DNA from: Oscillospiraceae bacterium
GTDB lineage: Bacteria; Bacillota; Clostridia; Oscillospirales; Ruminococcaceae
Direction of reading: 5' to 3'
Length of the DNA stretch: 64,000 nt
NCBI GenBank assembly: GCA_900752435.1
Contig: CAADVD010000033.1
Coordinates: 62,001-126,000, forward strand
In this document: positions 56,117-64,000 of the stretch, piece after piece
Layout: each line of letters begins with the position of its first letter
Position numbering within the stretch: position 1 is the stretch's first letter
Translations under genes and position numbers: made by a program
The notes under the pieces: model-generated
Told to the model about the DNA's origin: nothing
Databases searched by the model: none
What the model saw: the letters and a program-made list of their open reading frames with translations, nothing else

Positions 56117-58285
56117 ATGATTTTCAGCTTGATGGTGGTTCGCATGAAAGATTTGGAACAAACCAATAACCCTCAGCCGAACAGCAAGCCGGAGGATTTT
56201 CCGCTTTATCTGTTCCATAAGGGAGAAAATTTTAAAGCCTATGAATTGTTGGGCTGTCATAAAGCGCAGCGGGATGGCTTGGACGGCTTTGTATTCCGCA
56301 CTTGGGCTCCGCACGCGAGAAGCATCAAAGTTGTGGGGGATTTTAATTTTTGGGACTATACGGCTGCACCCAATATGGAGAAAATTTCGGATAGCGTTTG
56401 GGAATGCTTCATTCCGGGTGTGCAGATTTACGACGCATATAAATACTATATTGAAACCTCCTATGGTTCGTTCAATTACAAGAGCGACCCGTATGCATAC
56501 CACATGGAGACCCGTCCAGGTACGGCCAGCAAGGTGTACGACATCGAGGGCTTTCGCTGGACCGACGACAAATACATAGCGTCGAAAAAGAAGGCCAATT
56601 TGTTTTGCTCGCCGATGAACATTTATGAAGTACATGCTGGCTCATGGCGGAAATACGACAACGGCGAATTTTACAGCTATACCCGTCTGGCGGAACAGCT
56701 CATTCCTTATGTGAAGGAAATGGGATACACGCACATTGAACTGATGCCGATTATGGAATATCCGTATGACCCGTCCTGGGGTTATCAGGTGACTGGCTAC
56801 TATGCACCAACTTCGCGGTATGGCACGCCGCATGCATTTATGGATTTTGTAAACCGCTGCCACAAAGAGGGCATCGGCGTGATTTTAGACTGGGTGCCGG
56901 CGCACTTTCCGAAGGACGCCAACGGCTTGTATGAGTTTGACGGCGAATGCTGTTATGAATATGCGGATCCGCTCAAGAACGAGCATCCGGATTGGAATAC
57001 GCGCATTTTTGACTACGGGCGCAATGAGGTAATGAGTTTTCTGATTTCCAACGCGATGTTCTGGATGGAGAAATACCACATTGACGGTTTGCGCGTGGAT
57101 GCGGTGGCATCGATGCTGTATCTCGATTACGGCAAGCAGAGCGGTCAGTGGCGCGCCAATATTTACGGCGGCAATGAAAATTTGGAAGCGATTGAATTTT
57201 TGAAGAAGCTGAATACGGCGGTGCTTACAGAACATCCCAATGCTTTGATGATCGCAGAGGAATCCACGGCGTTCCCGCTGGTGACCAAGCCGGCTGAGGA
57301 TAACGGACTGGGCTTCTCGTTTAAATGGAACATGGGCTGGATGAACGATATGCTTCAGTATATGTCCACCGACCCGCTGTACCGCAAGGGCGTACACCGC
57401 AACATCACGTTTTCGTTTACGTATGCATTCAGCGAGAACTATGTGCTGCCGCTGTCGCACGACGAGGTGGTATACGGCAAATGCTCGCTTATCAATAAGA
57501 TGCCGGGCGATTACGACCAGAAGTTTGATAATCTGCGCGCGTTCTATGGCTATATGTTTGCGCATCCGGGCAAAAAGCTCAACTTTATGGGCGGCGAGTT
57601 TGCGCAGTTTAATGAATGGAATTTTGCGACTCAGCTTGACTGGATGCTGCTCGATTATCCGAAGCATCAGCAGATGCAGACTTATTTCAAAGACCTCAAC
57701 CACTTCTACTTGGAGCATCCGCAGCTGTGGGAGAACGAGGGCGGCTGGAGCGGCTTTAGCTGGATCTGCCATGACGACTTTATGCAGAATGTGATTTCCT
57801 TCCGCCGGATGGATTTGAAGGGCAAAGAGCTGATTTGTCTGTGCAACTTCTGTCCGGTGACGCGGACAGAATACCGCGTCGGGGTGCCGTATTGGGGTAC
57901 TTATACGCCGGTGATGAACAGCGACGACGCCAAATACGGCGGTACCGGGGTGGAAGTCAAGCCGGCGAAGACGGAGCAAATTCCGGCGCATGGCTATGAA
58001 TACTCCATTGTGGTGACCGTTCCGCAGATGTCCGTGTCGTATTACAGCGTGACCAAAACCCGTGCGCCGAAGAAAAAGCCAACGCCGGAGGAATTAGAAG
58101 CCAAAGCGTTGGAAAAAGCAGAAGCGGCTAAGGCGAAGAAGACTGCAGCGAAAAAGCCGGCGGCGGCCAAGGCCAAAACGACCGCAAAGACGAAAGCGGC
58201 ATCGACAAAGACTACGGCGGCAAAGGCAAAATCAACCGCCAAAAAGACTGCGGCGAAGAAGAAAACCGATTCGTCGGAAGCATAA
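56117..58285 (+). CDS. glgB: 1,4-alpha-glucan branching enzyme with histone H1-like tail
   Basis: 722 residues. Adds alpha-1,6 branches to glycogen. N-terminal CBM48 region (GLDGFVFRTWAPHARSIKVV), then the GH13 barrel: nucleophile Asp328 (DGLRVDAVASM), acid/base Glu381 (IAEESTAFP) and Asp449 (LSHDEVVYG). After the normal end (~residue 650) comes a ~70-residue tail of Lys, Ala, Thr and Pro (AKKTAAKKPAAAKAKTTAKT) like histone H1 or PAKKA repeats. The start is uncertain: ATG 56117 or ATG 56144 (MKDLEQTNN), neither with a strong ribosome binding site; a 20-codon frame from GTG 56107 overlaps in another frame. Confidence 0.94.
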   Translation: MIFSLMVVRMKDLEQTNNPQPNSKPEDFPLYLFHKGENFKAYELLGCHKAQRDGLDGFVFRTWAPHARSIKVVGDFNFWDYTAAPNMEKISDSVWECFIPGVQIYDAYKYYIETSYGSFNYKSDPYAYHMETRPGTASKVYDIEGFRWTDDKYIASKKKANLFCSPMNIYEVHAGSWRKYDNGEFYSYTRLAEQLIPYVKEMGYTHIELMPIMEYPYDPSWGYQVTGYYAPTSRYGTPHAFMDFVNRCHKEGIGVILDWVPAHFPKDANGLYEFDGECCYEYADPLKNEHPDWNTRIFDYGRNEVMSFLISNAMFWMEKYHIDGLRVDAVASMLYLDYGKQSGQWRANIYGGNENLEAIEFLKKLNTAVLTEHPNALMIAEESTAFPLVTKPAEDNGLGFSFKWNMGWMNDMLQYMSTDPLYRKGVHRNITFSFTYAFSENYVLPLSHDEVVYGKCSLINKMPGDYDQKFDNLRAFYGYMFAHPGKKLNFMGGEFAQFNEWNFATQLDWMLLDYPKHQQMQTYFKDLNHFYLEHPQLWENEGGWSGFSWICHDDFMQNVISFRRMDLKGKELICLCNFCPVTRTEYRVGVPYWGTYTPVMNSDDAKYGGTGVEVKPAKTEQIPAHGYEYSIVVTVPQMSVSYYSVTKTRAPKKKPTPEELEAKALEKAEAAKAKKTAAKKPAAAKAKTTAKTKAASTKTTAAKAKSTAKKTAAKKKTDSSEA

Positions 58286-58432
58286 TTATTGTTATTCTCT
58301 GGGGTTTTGGCTCGTTGGGTTCGTGCGGCGCTGCGCGCCGCGGCGAACACTGGTGCGCGATCCTTGGGGTGAATGCCCGAGGCGGGAGCTTTGGGGATTC
58401 AAAGATATAGAATCATACGAGGAGGCAAAGAT

Positions 58433-59620
58433 ATGTTAGAAAGAAGAAAAGAATGTATCGCCATGTTGCTGGCCGGCGGTCAAGGGAGCAGACTGAAGGT
58501 TCTGACCTCTGACATTGCGAAACCGGCCGTTCCGTTCGGGGGAAAGTATCGAATCATCGATTTTCCGCTCTCCAACTGCGTCAATTCGGGCATTGATACC
58601 GTGGGTATTTTGACCCAGTATCAGCCGTTGGTGCTCAACAGCTACGTGGGAAATGGTCAGCCGTGGGGACTCAACCGCAACTACGGCGGTGTGCGCGTAC
58701 TTCCGCCGTATGCGCAGAGCAACAAATCTGAGTGGTACAAGGGAACGGCCAACGCCATTTACCAGAACATCCATTATATTGATATGTACAATCCGGAGTA
58801 TGTGCTGATTCTCTCCGGCGACCATATTTATAAGATGGATTATTCCAAAATGCTTGCGTATCACAAGGAAAAGAATGCGGACTGCACCATTGCGGTCATT
58901 GATGTGCCGATGGAGGAAACTTATCGCTTCGGTATCGTCAACACCAATCCGGACGGTTCGATTTATGAATTTGAGGAAAAACCGGAGCATGCCAAGAGCA
59001 CCAATGCTTCCATGGGGATTTATATTTTCAACTGGAAGGTACTGCGCAAATACTTGATTGAGGATGAGGAAAATCCGAACTCCTCCAACGATTTTGGGAA
59101 AAATATTCTGCCGACTTTGCTGGAAGATGATCAGCGGCTGTTTGCGTACAACTTTGCTGGCTACTGGAAAGACGTCGGTACGCTGGAGAGCCTTTGGGAA
59201 GCCAATATGGATTTGATTAATCCGAAAATTCCGTTTGAGATCCGCGACAAGAATTTTAAAATCTATGCCAGAAACTATGCGAAGACGCCGTCCTTTATCG
59301 CAACCAGCGCATCGGTGGAGAATTCCATGGTGGCAGAGGGCTGTAATATTAAGGGCAGCATCGAAAATTCCATCATTTCCACAGGCTGCGTCATTGAAGA
59401 GGGCGCTGTGGTGCGCGACAGCGTGATTATGCCGAATGCGGTGATTCAAGCCGGCGCCGTGGTGCAGTATTCCATCATCGGTGAGAATTCCGTGATTTGT
59501 AAGGATGCGCAAGTTGGTAAAGCGCCGAAGGATTGCCCAAGTACTTGGGGGATTAGTGTGGTAGGCACGAACAAGACCATTGAAGAAAAACAGGTCATCG
59601 GCCCGAAAGAGGTCGTGTAA
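58433..59620 (+). CDS. glgC: Glucose-1-phosphate adenylyltransferase
   Basis: 395 residues. Makes ADP-glucose, the committed step of glycogen synthesis. Nucleotide-binding start MLLAGGQGSRLKVLTSDIAK, FGGKYRIIDFPLSN, the Asp-containing LSGDHIYKMDY and a C-terminal left-handed beta-helix. ATG 58433 follows GAGGAGG. In Firmicutes GlgC works with the non-identical GlgD encoded next. The 147-nt gap upstream contains a GCGGCG/CGCCGC hairpin. Confidence 0.96.
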   Translation: MLERRKECIAMLLAGGQGSRLKVLTSDIAKPAVPFGGKYRIIDFPLSNCVNSGIDTVGILTQYQPLVLNSYVGNGQPWGLNRNYGGVRVLPPYAQSNKSEWYKGTANAIYQNIHYIDMYNPEYVLILSGDHIYKMDYSKMLAYHKEKNADCTIAVIDVPMEETYRFGIVNTNPDGSIYEFEEKPEHAKSTNASMGIYIFNWKVLRKYLIEDEENPNSSNDFGKNILPTLLEDDQRLFAYNFAGYWKDVGTLESLWEANMDLINPKIPFEIRDKNFKIYARNYAKTPSFIATSASVENSMVAEGCNIKGSIENSIISTGCVIEEGAVVRDSVIMPNAVIQAGAVVQYSIIGENSVICKDAQVGKAPKDCPSTWGISVVGTNKTIEEKQVIGPKEVV

Positions 59621-59727
59621 CAGCGGCTTATGAAGAACTTGCAGCGGTTTCCCGTCAATACGATGTGCCAGACGGGAATGCCGGGATAAAATTTTGGCCG
59701 CGGCACAGCGGCGGAATGGGTGATTCT

Positions 59728-60843
59728 ATGAATATGATCGGCGTAATCTTTTCTAATATTTACGATTCAGCCATGGGCGATCTGACTAAGCACAGAGCGC
59801 TGGCCTCCCTGCCTTTCGGGGGCAGATACCGGCTGATCGATTTCGTGTTGTCCAATATGGCCAACTCACACATCGAATCCATCGGTGTGATTACCAAATA
59901 CAACTACCAGTCCTTGATGGACCATCTCGGTTCGTGCGATGAGTGGGATCTCAATCGTAAGAACGGGCGGGTGTTTATTCTGCCGCCGTTTGGCAACGGA
60001 CAAACAACCATCTATCAGGGCAAGCTGGAAGCGCTGCACGGTGCGCTCGAATACGTCAAACGCGCCAAGGGTGATTATGTGGTGCTGTCCGGTTCCAATG
60101 TGCTGTGCAATATCGACTATGAAAATGTGTTGAAATCGCACATCAAATCCGGCGCTAAGGTCACGGTGGTGGCCAACCGCATGGAGCCAAAGCATCCGGA
60201 GGATAAAGAAGACCTGGTGCTTTTGGAAGAAGAGGGCATCGTCAAGGATTTGGCCATCAACCATACCTACAACAAGGACAATTTGGTCGGTATGGGCATG
60301 TACATTGTGGATAAGCAATACCTCATCGATGTGGTGGAGGAATCTGTTTCCCACGGGCTGTACCGCTTTGAAAAAGACTTTTTGCAGAAGTATTTCTTGG
60401 AGCAGAAGCTGTCACTGAATATTTATGAGTTTAAAAAGACGGTGCTGCGCATTACGGATATTGTGTCCTACTTCCAGTGCCACTGTGATATGCTGGATGA
60501 AACGGTTCGCAACGATATTTTTGACCCGACCAATCCGATTTATACCAAGGTGCGCGACGAAGTGCCGACGTATTACGATGAGGACGCAATTGTCAACAAC
60601 TGCTTGATTGCGGACGGCTGCCGCATCATGGGCACGGTGGAGGATTCCATTTTGTTCCGTGATGTGACGGTGGAAGCGGGCGCGGTGATTAAGCATGCCA
60701 TCATCATGCAGAGCACGGTGGTGCGCAGTGGTGCGGACATCGAATACGCCATTGTGGATAAAGATGCAGAGATTACCGAGGATCGCACGCTGATTGGCGC
60801 GCAGACGGCGCCGATTATCATCCCAAAAGGCGAAAAGATTTAG
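59728..60843 (+). CDS. glgD: Glucose-1-phosphate adenylyltransferase regulatory subunit
   Basis: 371 residues. Homologous to GlgC but with a changed N-terminus: the GGGQGTRL-type nucleotide loop is missing (the text reads MNMIGVIFSNIYDSAMGDLT), as in the non-catalytic GlgD that boosts GlgC. FGGRYRLIDFVLSNMANSHI and the beta-helix are retained. ATG 59728 (behind GGGTGAT) is the best start; ribosome binding is modest. Supports a Firmicutes host. Confidence 0.93.
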   Translation: MNMIGVIFSNIYDSAMGDLTKHRALASLPFGGRYRLIDFVLSNMANSHIESIGVITKYNYQSLMDHLGSCDEWDLNRKNGRVFILPPFGNGQTTIYQGKLEALHGALEYVKRAKGDYVVLSGSNVLCNIDYENVLKSHIKSGAKVTVVANRMEPKHPEDKEDLVLLEEEGIVKDLAINHTYNKDNLVGMGMYIVDKQYLIDVVEESVSHGLYRFEKDFLQKYFLEQKLSLNIYEFKKTVLRITDIVSYFQCHCDMLDETVRNDIFDPTNPIYTKVRDEVPTYYDEDAIVNNCLIADGCRIMGTVEDSILFRDVTVEAGAVIKHAIIMQSTVVRSGADIEYAIVDKDAEITEDRTLIGAQTAPIIIPKGEKI

Positions 60844-60851
60844 AAAACGAC

Positions 60852-60890
60852 AACGCCTATGCTTCCAATTTGGCGGTGTAGGCGTTTGTT
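60852..60890 (+). terminator. Terminator-like hairpin between glgD and glgA
   Basis: AACGCCTA and TAGGCGTT with an internal CCAATTTGG, then TGTTTC. A weak T run suggests partial termination. Confidence 0.55.
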
Positions 60891-60929
60891 TCATTACAAG
60901 GAAGTACAAACCAGAAAGGATCCTGCTCT

Positions 60930-62357
60930 ATGAATATCTTATTTGCCGCGAGCGAAGGCGCTCCGTACATCAAAACCGGCGGTTTGGGCGATGTGATTTA
61001 TGCCCTGCCGAACGAATTGGCCAACAACCCTGACAACATCATTAGTATTTTCCTTCCTTATTACAATTCCATCAAGTACAATCCGAATTACGACATCGAG
61101 TACGTCACCAATTTCGGTGTGCCGCTGTCTTGGAGAAGCCAATATTGCGGGCTGTTCCGTGCAAAAGGTAAGAAAGAGAACATTACTTATTATTTTATCG
61201 ACAACGATTATTACTTTGACCGCCAAAGACCGTATGGCGATTACGATGACGGGGAGCGCTTTGCGTTTTTCAGCAAGGCTGTGCTGGAATCGTTGATTCA
61301 TCTGGATTTTACACCGGATGTGATTCACTGCCACGATTGGCAGACGGCGCTGATTCCGCTGTGGCTGAAAGCCAATTACTGCCACATGGAGCGCTTCCAG
61401 CGCATCAAAACCGTGTTTACCATCCACAACATTGAGTATCAGGGAAAGGTTCCGGACGCGTTCTTCCAAGAAGTGCTGGGACTGAATCCGTACTGGTTTA
61501 ACTGCGTGCATTACGACACCTGTCTGAACTTTATGAAGAGCGCCATTGTGCTGGCGGATAAGGTCACGACGGTGTCCAGAACGTATTCGTATGAAATCCG
61601 TCATGCGTATTTTGCCCATGGCTTGCAGGATATTCTCAAGGAATATGGCTATAAGGTGACCGGCGTGGTGAACGGCATTGATACCGATTTGTACAACGCG
61701 CAGAAGGATACCACCATTGTGAACAACTTTGAAAACGGCGATTTGGAGGGCAAGGCGAAAAACAAATTGGCGCTGCAGGAACGTTTGGGTTTGCCGGTCA
61801 ACAAGGATATTCCGATGGTCGGTATGATTACGCGTTTGGTGGCGCACAAAGGGCTGGATTTGGTTGAATATGTGGCGAACGATTTGATGAATCTGCCGAT
61901 TCAATTTGTGGTCATTGGTACGGGTGACGAACGGTATCAGAACCTGTTCTATCGCTTGGCGTGGGAGCATCCCGATAAGATGAGCGCCAACATTCTGTTT
62001 GACCCGATTTTGGCCAATCAGTTGTATGCGTCTGCCGACATCTTTTTGATGCCGTCGCAGTCCGAACCGTGTGGTTTGTCCCAGTTGATTTCCATGCGCT
62101 ACGGCACCATGCCGGTCGTGCGCGAAACCGGCGGCTTGTATGACACCGTACCGGCATTCAATCCCGAAACTGGCGAAGGACGCGGCTTTACCTTTAAGAG
62201 CTACAACGCGCACGATATGCTGGGCGCGCTCAACAATGCGCTGGGCGTTTACTACAACAAACCGCTTCGTCAGAAGCTGGTGGACAACATCATGAATTAC
62301 GATTGCAGCTGGAAAGAACCTGTGCAGGAATATATGAACATCTATCAGTCGCTATAA
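60930..62357 (+). CDS. glgA: Glycogen synthase (ADP-glucose)
   Basis: 475 residues, GT5 family, two Rossmann domains. The ADP-glucose site KTGGLGDV begins at residue ~12; VIHCHDWQTALIPLW, KTVFTIHNIEYQG and the C-terminal PSQSEPCGLSQLISMRYGT carrying the catalytic Glu are present. Extends glycogen with glucose from GlgC/GlgD. ATG 60930 follows GAAAGGATCC. Confidence 0.96.
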   Translation: MNILFAASEGAPYIKTGGLGDVIYALPNELANNPDNIISIFLPYYNSIKYNPNYDIEYVTNFGVPLSWRSQYCGLFRAKGKKENITYYFIDNDYYFDRQRPYGDYDDGERFAFFSKAVLESLIHLDFTPDVIHCHDWQTALIPLWLKANYCHMERFQRIKTVFTIHNIEYQGKVPDAFFQEVLGLNPYWFNCVHYDTCLNFMKSAIVLADKVTTVSRTYSYEIRHAYFAHGLQDILKEYGYKVTGVVNGIDTDLYNAQKDTTIVNNFENGDLEGKAKNKLALQERLGLPVNKDIPMVGMITRLVAHKGLDLVEYVANDLMNLPIQFVVIGTGDERYQNLFYRLAWEHPDKMSANILFDPILANQLYASADIFLMPSQSEPCGLSQLISMRYGTMPVVRETGGLYDTVPAFNPETGEGRGFTFKSYNAHDMLGALNNALGVYYNKPLRQKLVDNIMNYDCSWKEPVQEYMNIYQSL

Positions 62358-62384
62358 GAGAAATAAATGTGTCAGAACAACATA

Positions 62385-62439
62385 AAATTCCCGCAATGCG
62401 AGGGGAATTTCGCCTTGTTTTGGCACATTTTTTGTGCCA
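62385..62439 (+). terminator. Two hairpins after glgA
   Basis: AAATTCCC/GGGAATTT (62385-62410) followed by CGCCTTGTTTT, then TGGCACA-TTTTT-TGTGCCA (62421-62439). Likely end of the glgB-A transcript. Confidence 0.55.
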
Positions 62440-62867
62440 CATGCATAAAGATGGCGTATGGCTTCTGGATATTCTGCTGAAAATGAATGTTAATTTTACA
62501 ATTTTATGCTCCAAAATTTAGATATTTTTTCTTTGAGTTTTTAAGTTTTTGTATATTACCGATTTCGCCCGATTCGTTTCGGCATTATTTGGTTATAATA
62601 CATCTTGTGTTTTACAGGAAAACACGATAAAATAAAAAAGGTAGTATGTTAAACGGTTATCCCATCGCGCACTGCCGTTTCACTGCTGTGGATGGTTTTC
62701 TCTTTTGGGCTGTCCGGAAAAATAAAAGTTGCTTGCATTTGTATCCCGGCGCCTGCCGGTTGTGACGCATCCTGTTTTTGACACGGCGTGTTTTTTTGAG
62801 GCTGCTCTATTTGACTCGGCTTCGTTCACGCACTTCGAGCAAATGCAAACGGAAAGGTTTTGATACT
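62440..62867 (+). promoter_or_regulatory. Long leader region before glgP
   Basis: About 430 nt without a gene. A TATAAT at 62594-62599 lacks a good -35 box. Downstream are GTGTTTT/GAAAACAC, CCGGC-GCCT-GCCGG and ACAC-GGC-GTGT followed by TTTTTTT. This suggests a separate, possibly attenuated glgP promoter. No known riboswitch recognised. Confidence 0.4.
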
Positions 62868-64000
62868 ATGAAAATGGCTAAAAACGAACTCATTGAATTG
62901 CTCAATGACAAGAGTCTGCGCCACTTTGGCTGCTATCTGGATGAAGCAACGCAGCAGCAGATTTACAAAACAGTCTGTCTGGTGGTTCGTGACATATTGT
63001 CGAAACAGAGAAAGACGTTTACCGACCAATGTGAAAAACAAGCGGCAAAACAAGTCTACTACATGTCCATGGAATTTTTGGTGGGTACTTCGCTGCACAA
63101 CAACCTCTACAATCTGGGCTTGGAGGATGTGTTTGCAGACGTGTTGAAAAAGTACAACACGGAGTTGACCGATTTGTATGCCATTGAGCCGGATGCGGGC
63201 TTGGGCAACGGCGGTTTGGGACGATTGGCGTCTTGCTACATGGACTCCATGACCACACTCTCCATTCCGGCAACCGGCTTCTCCCTGCGTTATGAATTCG
63301 GTATTTTCCGTCAGAAAATCATCGATGGCTGGCAGATGGAATTTCCGGACAACTGGCTGGAAATGGGTGACGTTTGGCTGATTCCGCGTAAGGATGAATC
63401 CTTTGAAGTTAAATTTGGCGGCCATGTGGAGGAATCCTATGAAGATGGCCGGTATGTGGCCAAACAAGTGGATTATGATACGGTGATTGCCGTTCCGTAT
63501 GATATGATGATTTCTGGTTATAACACCAACGCGGTGAATGAATTGGTGCTTTGGAGCGCCAAATCACCGAAAACCTTGGATATGAGCGTGTTTTCCCGCG
63601 GCGATTACGTCAAAGCGCTGGAGCAGAACACCATGGCGGAGGCCATCACCAAGGTGCTGTATCCGGCGGACGACCACATTGAGGGCAAACGGCTGCGCCT
63701 GAAACAGCAGTATTTGCTGGTTTCTGCTTCCTTGCAGAGCATTTTGAACGCGCACATTGCGCAGTATGGTACGCTCAGCACACTGCCGGACAAAGTGGCC
63801 ATTCACATCAACGACACCCATCCGGCGCTGTGTGTACCGGAATTGACCCGTATCCTCATCGACGATCATGGCTACGATTGGGATGGTGCATGGGATATTG
63901 TGTGCCGGACACTGGCTTACACCAACCACACCGTGATGAGCGAAGCGCTTGAACGCTGGCCGGAGCATCTGTTCCGTGAACAGCTTCCGCGTGTGTACCA
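62868..64000 (+). CDS. glgP: Glycogen/alpha-glucan phosphorylase, N-terminal part
   Basis: Runs off the right edge; 377 codons are visible. Releases glucose-1-phosphate from glycogen. YYMSMEFLVGTSLHNNLYNL, GLGNGGLGRLASCYMDSM, NDTHPALCVPELTRIL and AYTNHTVMSEALERW are strongly typical; the PLP Lys is beyond the window. ATG 62868 is ~10 nt behind GGAAAGG. It completes the synthesis-and-breakdown cluster. Confidence 0.96.
   Translation, partial: MKMAKNELIELLNDKSLRHFGCYLDEATQQQIYKTVCLVVRDILSKQRKTFTDQCEKQAAKQVYYMSMEFLVGTSLHNNLYNLGLEDVFADVLKKYNTELTDLYAIEPDAGLGNGGLGRLASCYMDSMTTLSIPATGFSLRYEFGIFRQKIIDGWQMEFPDNWLEMGDVWLIPRKDESFEVKFGGHVEESYEDGRYVAKQVDYDTVIAVPYDMMISGYNTNAVNELVLWSAKSPKTLDMSVFSRGDYVKALEQNTMAEAITKVLYPADDHIEGKRLRLKQQYLLVSASLQSILNAHIAQYGTLSTLPDKVAIHINDTHPALCVPELTRILIDDHGYDWDGAWDIVCRTLAYTNHTVMSEALERWPEHLFREQLPRVY

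Noticed and set aside
56107..56169. 20-codon leader peptide frame overlapping the glgB start
   Set aside because: It has a reasonable ribosome binding site but no conserved or regulatory codon pattern; noted only in the glgB start discussion.

Overview
The window looks like a chromosomal segment from a spore-forming, anaerobic Gram-positive bacterium of the class Clostridia, probably in the Oscillospirales (inference). The reasons are the S10-spc-alpha ribosomal gene order with secY-adk-map-KOW-infA-rpmJ inside it, strong AGGAGG ribosome binding sites with frequent TTG/GTG starts, spore maturation genes spmA and spmB, the [FeFe]-hydrogenase maturase HydG, and a glgB-C-D-A-P glycogen cluster with the Firmicutes-type glgD. 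No rRNA, tRNA, CRISPR array or intact insertion sequence was seen.

Layout. 1-6560: type II fatty-acid synthesis and acetyl-CoA carboxylase operon (fabH end, fabG, fabF, accB, fabZ, accC, accD, accA), a terminator, then acpP. 7010-7630: two tandem copies of a small type I toxin-antitoxin-like locus, one intact and one decayed. 7750-23960: one long ribosomal superoperon (rpsJ to rplQ) behind a 300-nt leader, including secY, adk, map, infA and rpoA. 24019-28650 (minus): small membrane protein, mfd, pth. 28740-30700: AT-rich accessory patch (71-bp palindromic element, Asp/Glu racemase, NTF2-like pseudogene, DUF2750, chorismate mutase). 30760-35010: alr, a YpsA-like gene, small membrane protein, spmAB, an AbrB-type regulator. 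35189-38746: M20 amidohydrolase plus a polar amino-acid ABC importer. 38922-41496: signal peptidase I, then a hydrogenase regulator and hydG behind a structured leader. 41660-47253: Ig-like surface protein, MTA/SAH nucleosidase, a redox disulfide domain protein, trmK, a PII-like protein coupled to a cation/proton antiporter, and a CmpB-type membrane protein. 47326-52430: two ABC-2 exporters (minus) around an AraC/GyrI regulator. 52909-53925: two XRE repressors, with two hydrophobic microproteins divergent from the second. 54050-55710 (minus): NifX-like, Mrp and DUF134 operon. 56117-64000: glycogen metabolism (glgB, glgC, glgD, glgA, glgP partial).

How the genes work together: the left half is growth-linked (membrane lipid, translation, secretion and transcription core), the right half is carbon storage, amino-acid uptake and anaerobic metal-cluster biology. 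The most unusual content is in the short intergenic stretches: the tandem toxin/antisense RNA locus near 7.0-7.6 kb, the XRE-controlled pair of 30-32 residue membrane peptides near 53.7 kb, three 35-nt arrays of the heptamer AAGTTGC placed just behind stop codons, two copies of a 71-bp palindromic element, and several consensus promoters overlapped or followed by palindromic operators.
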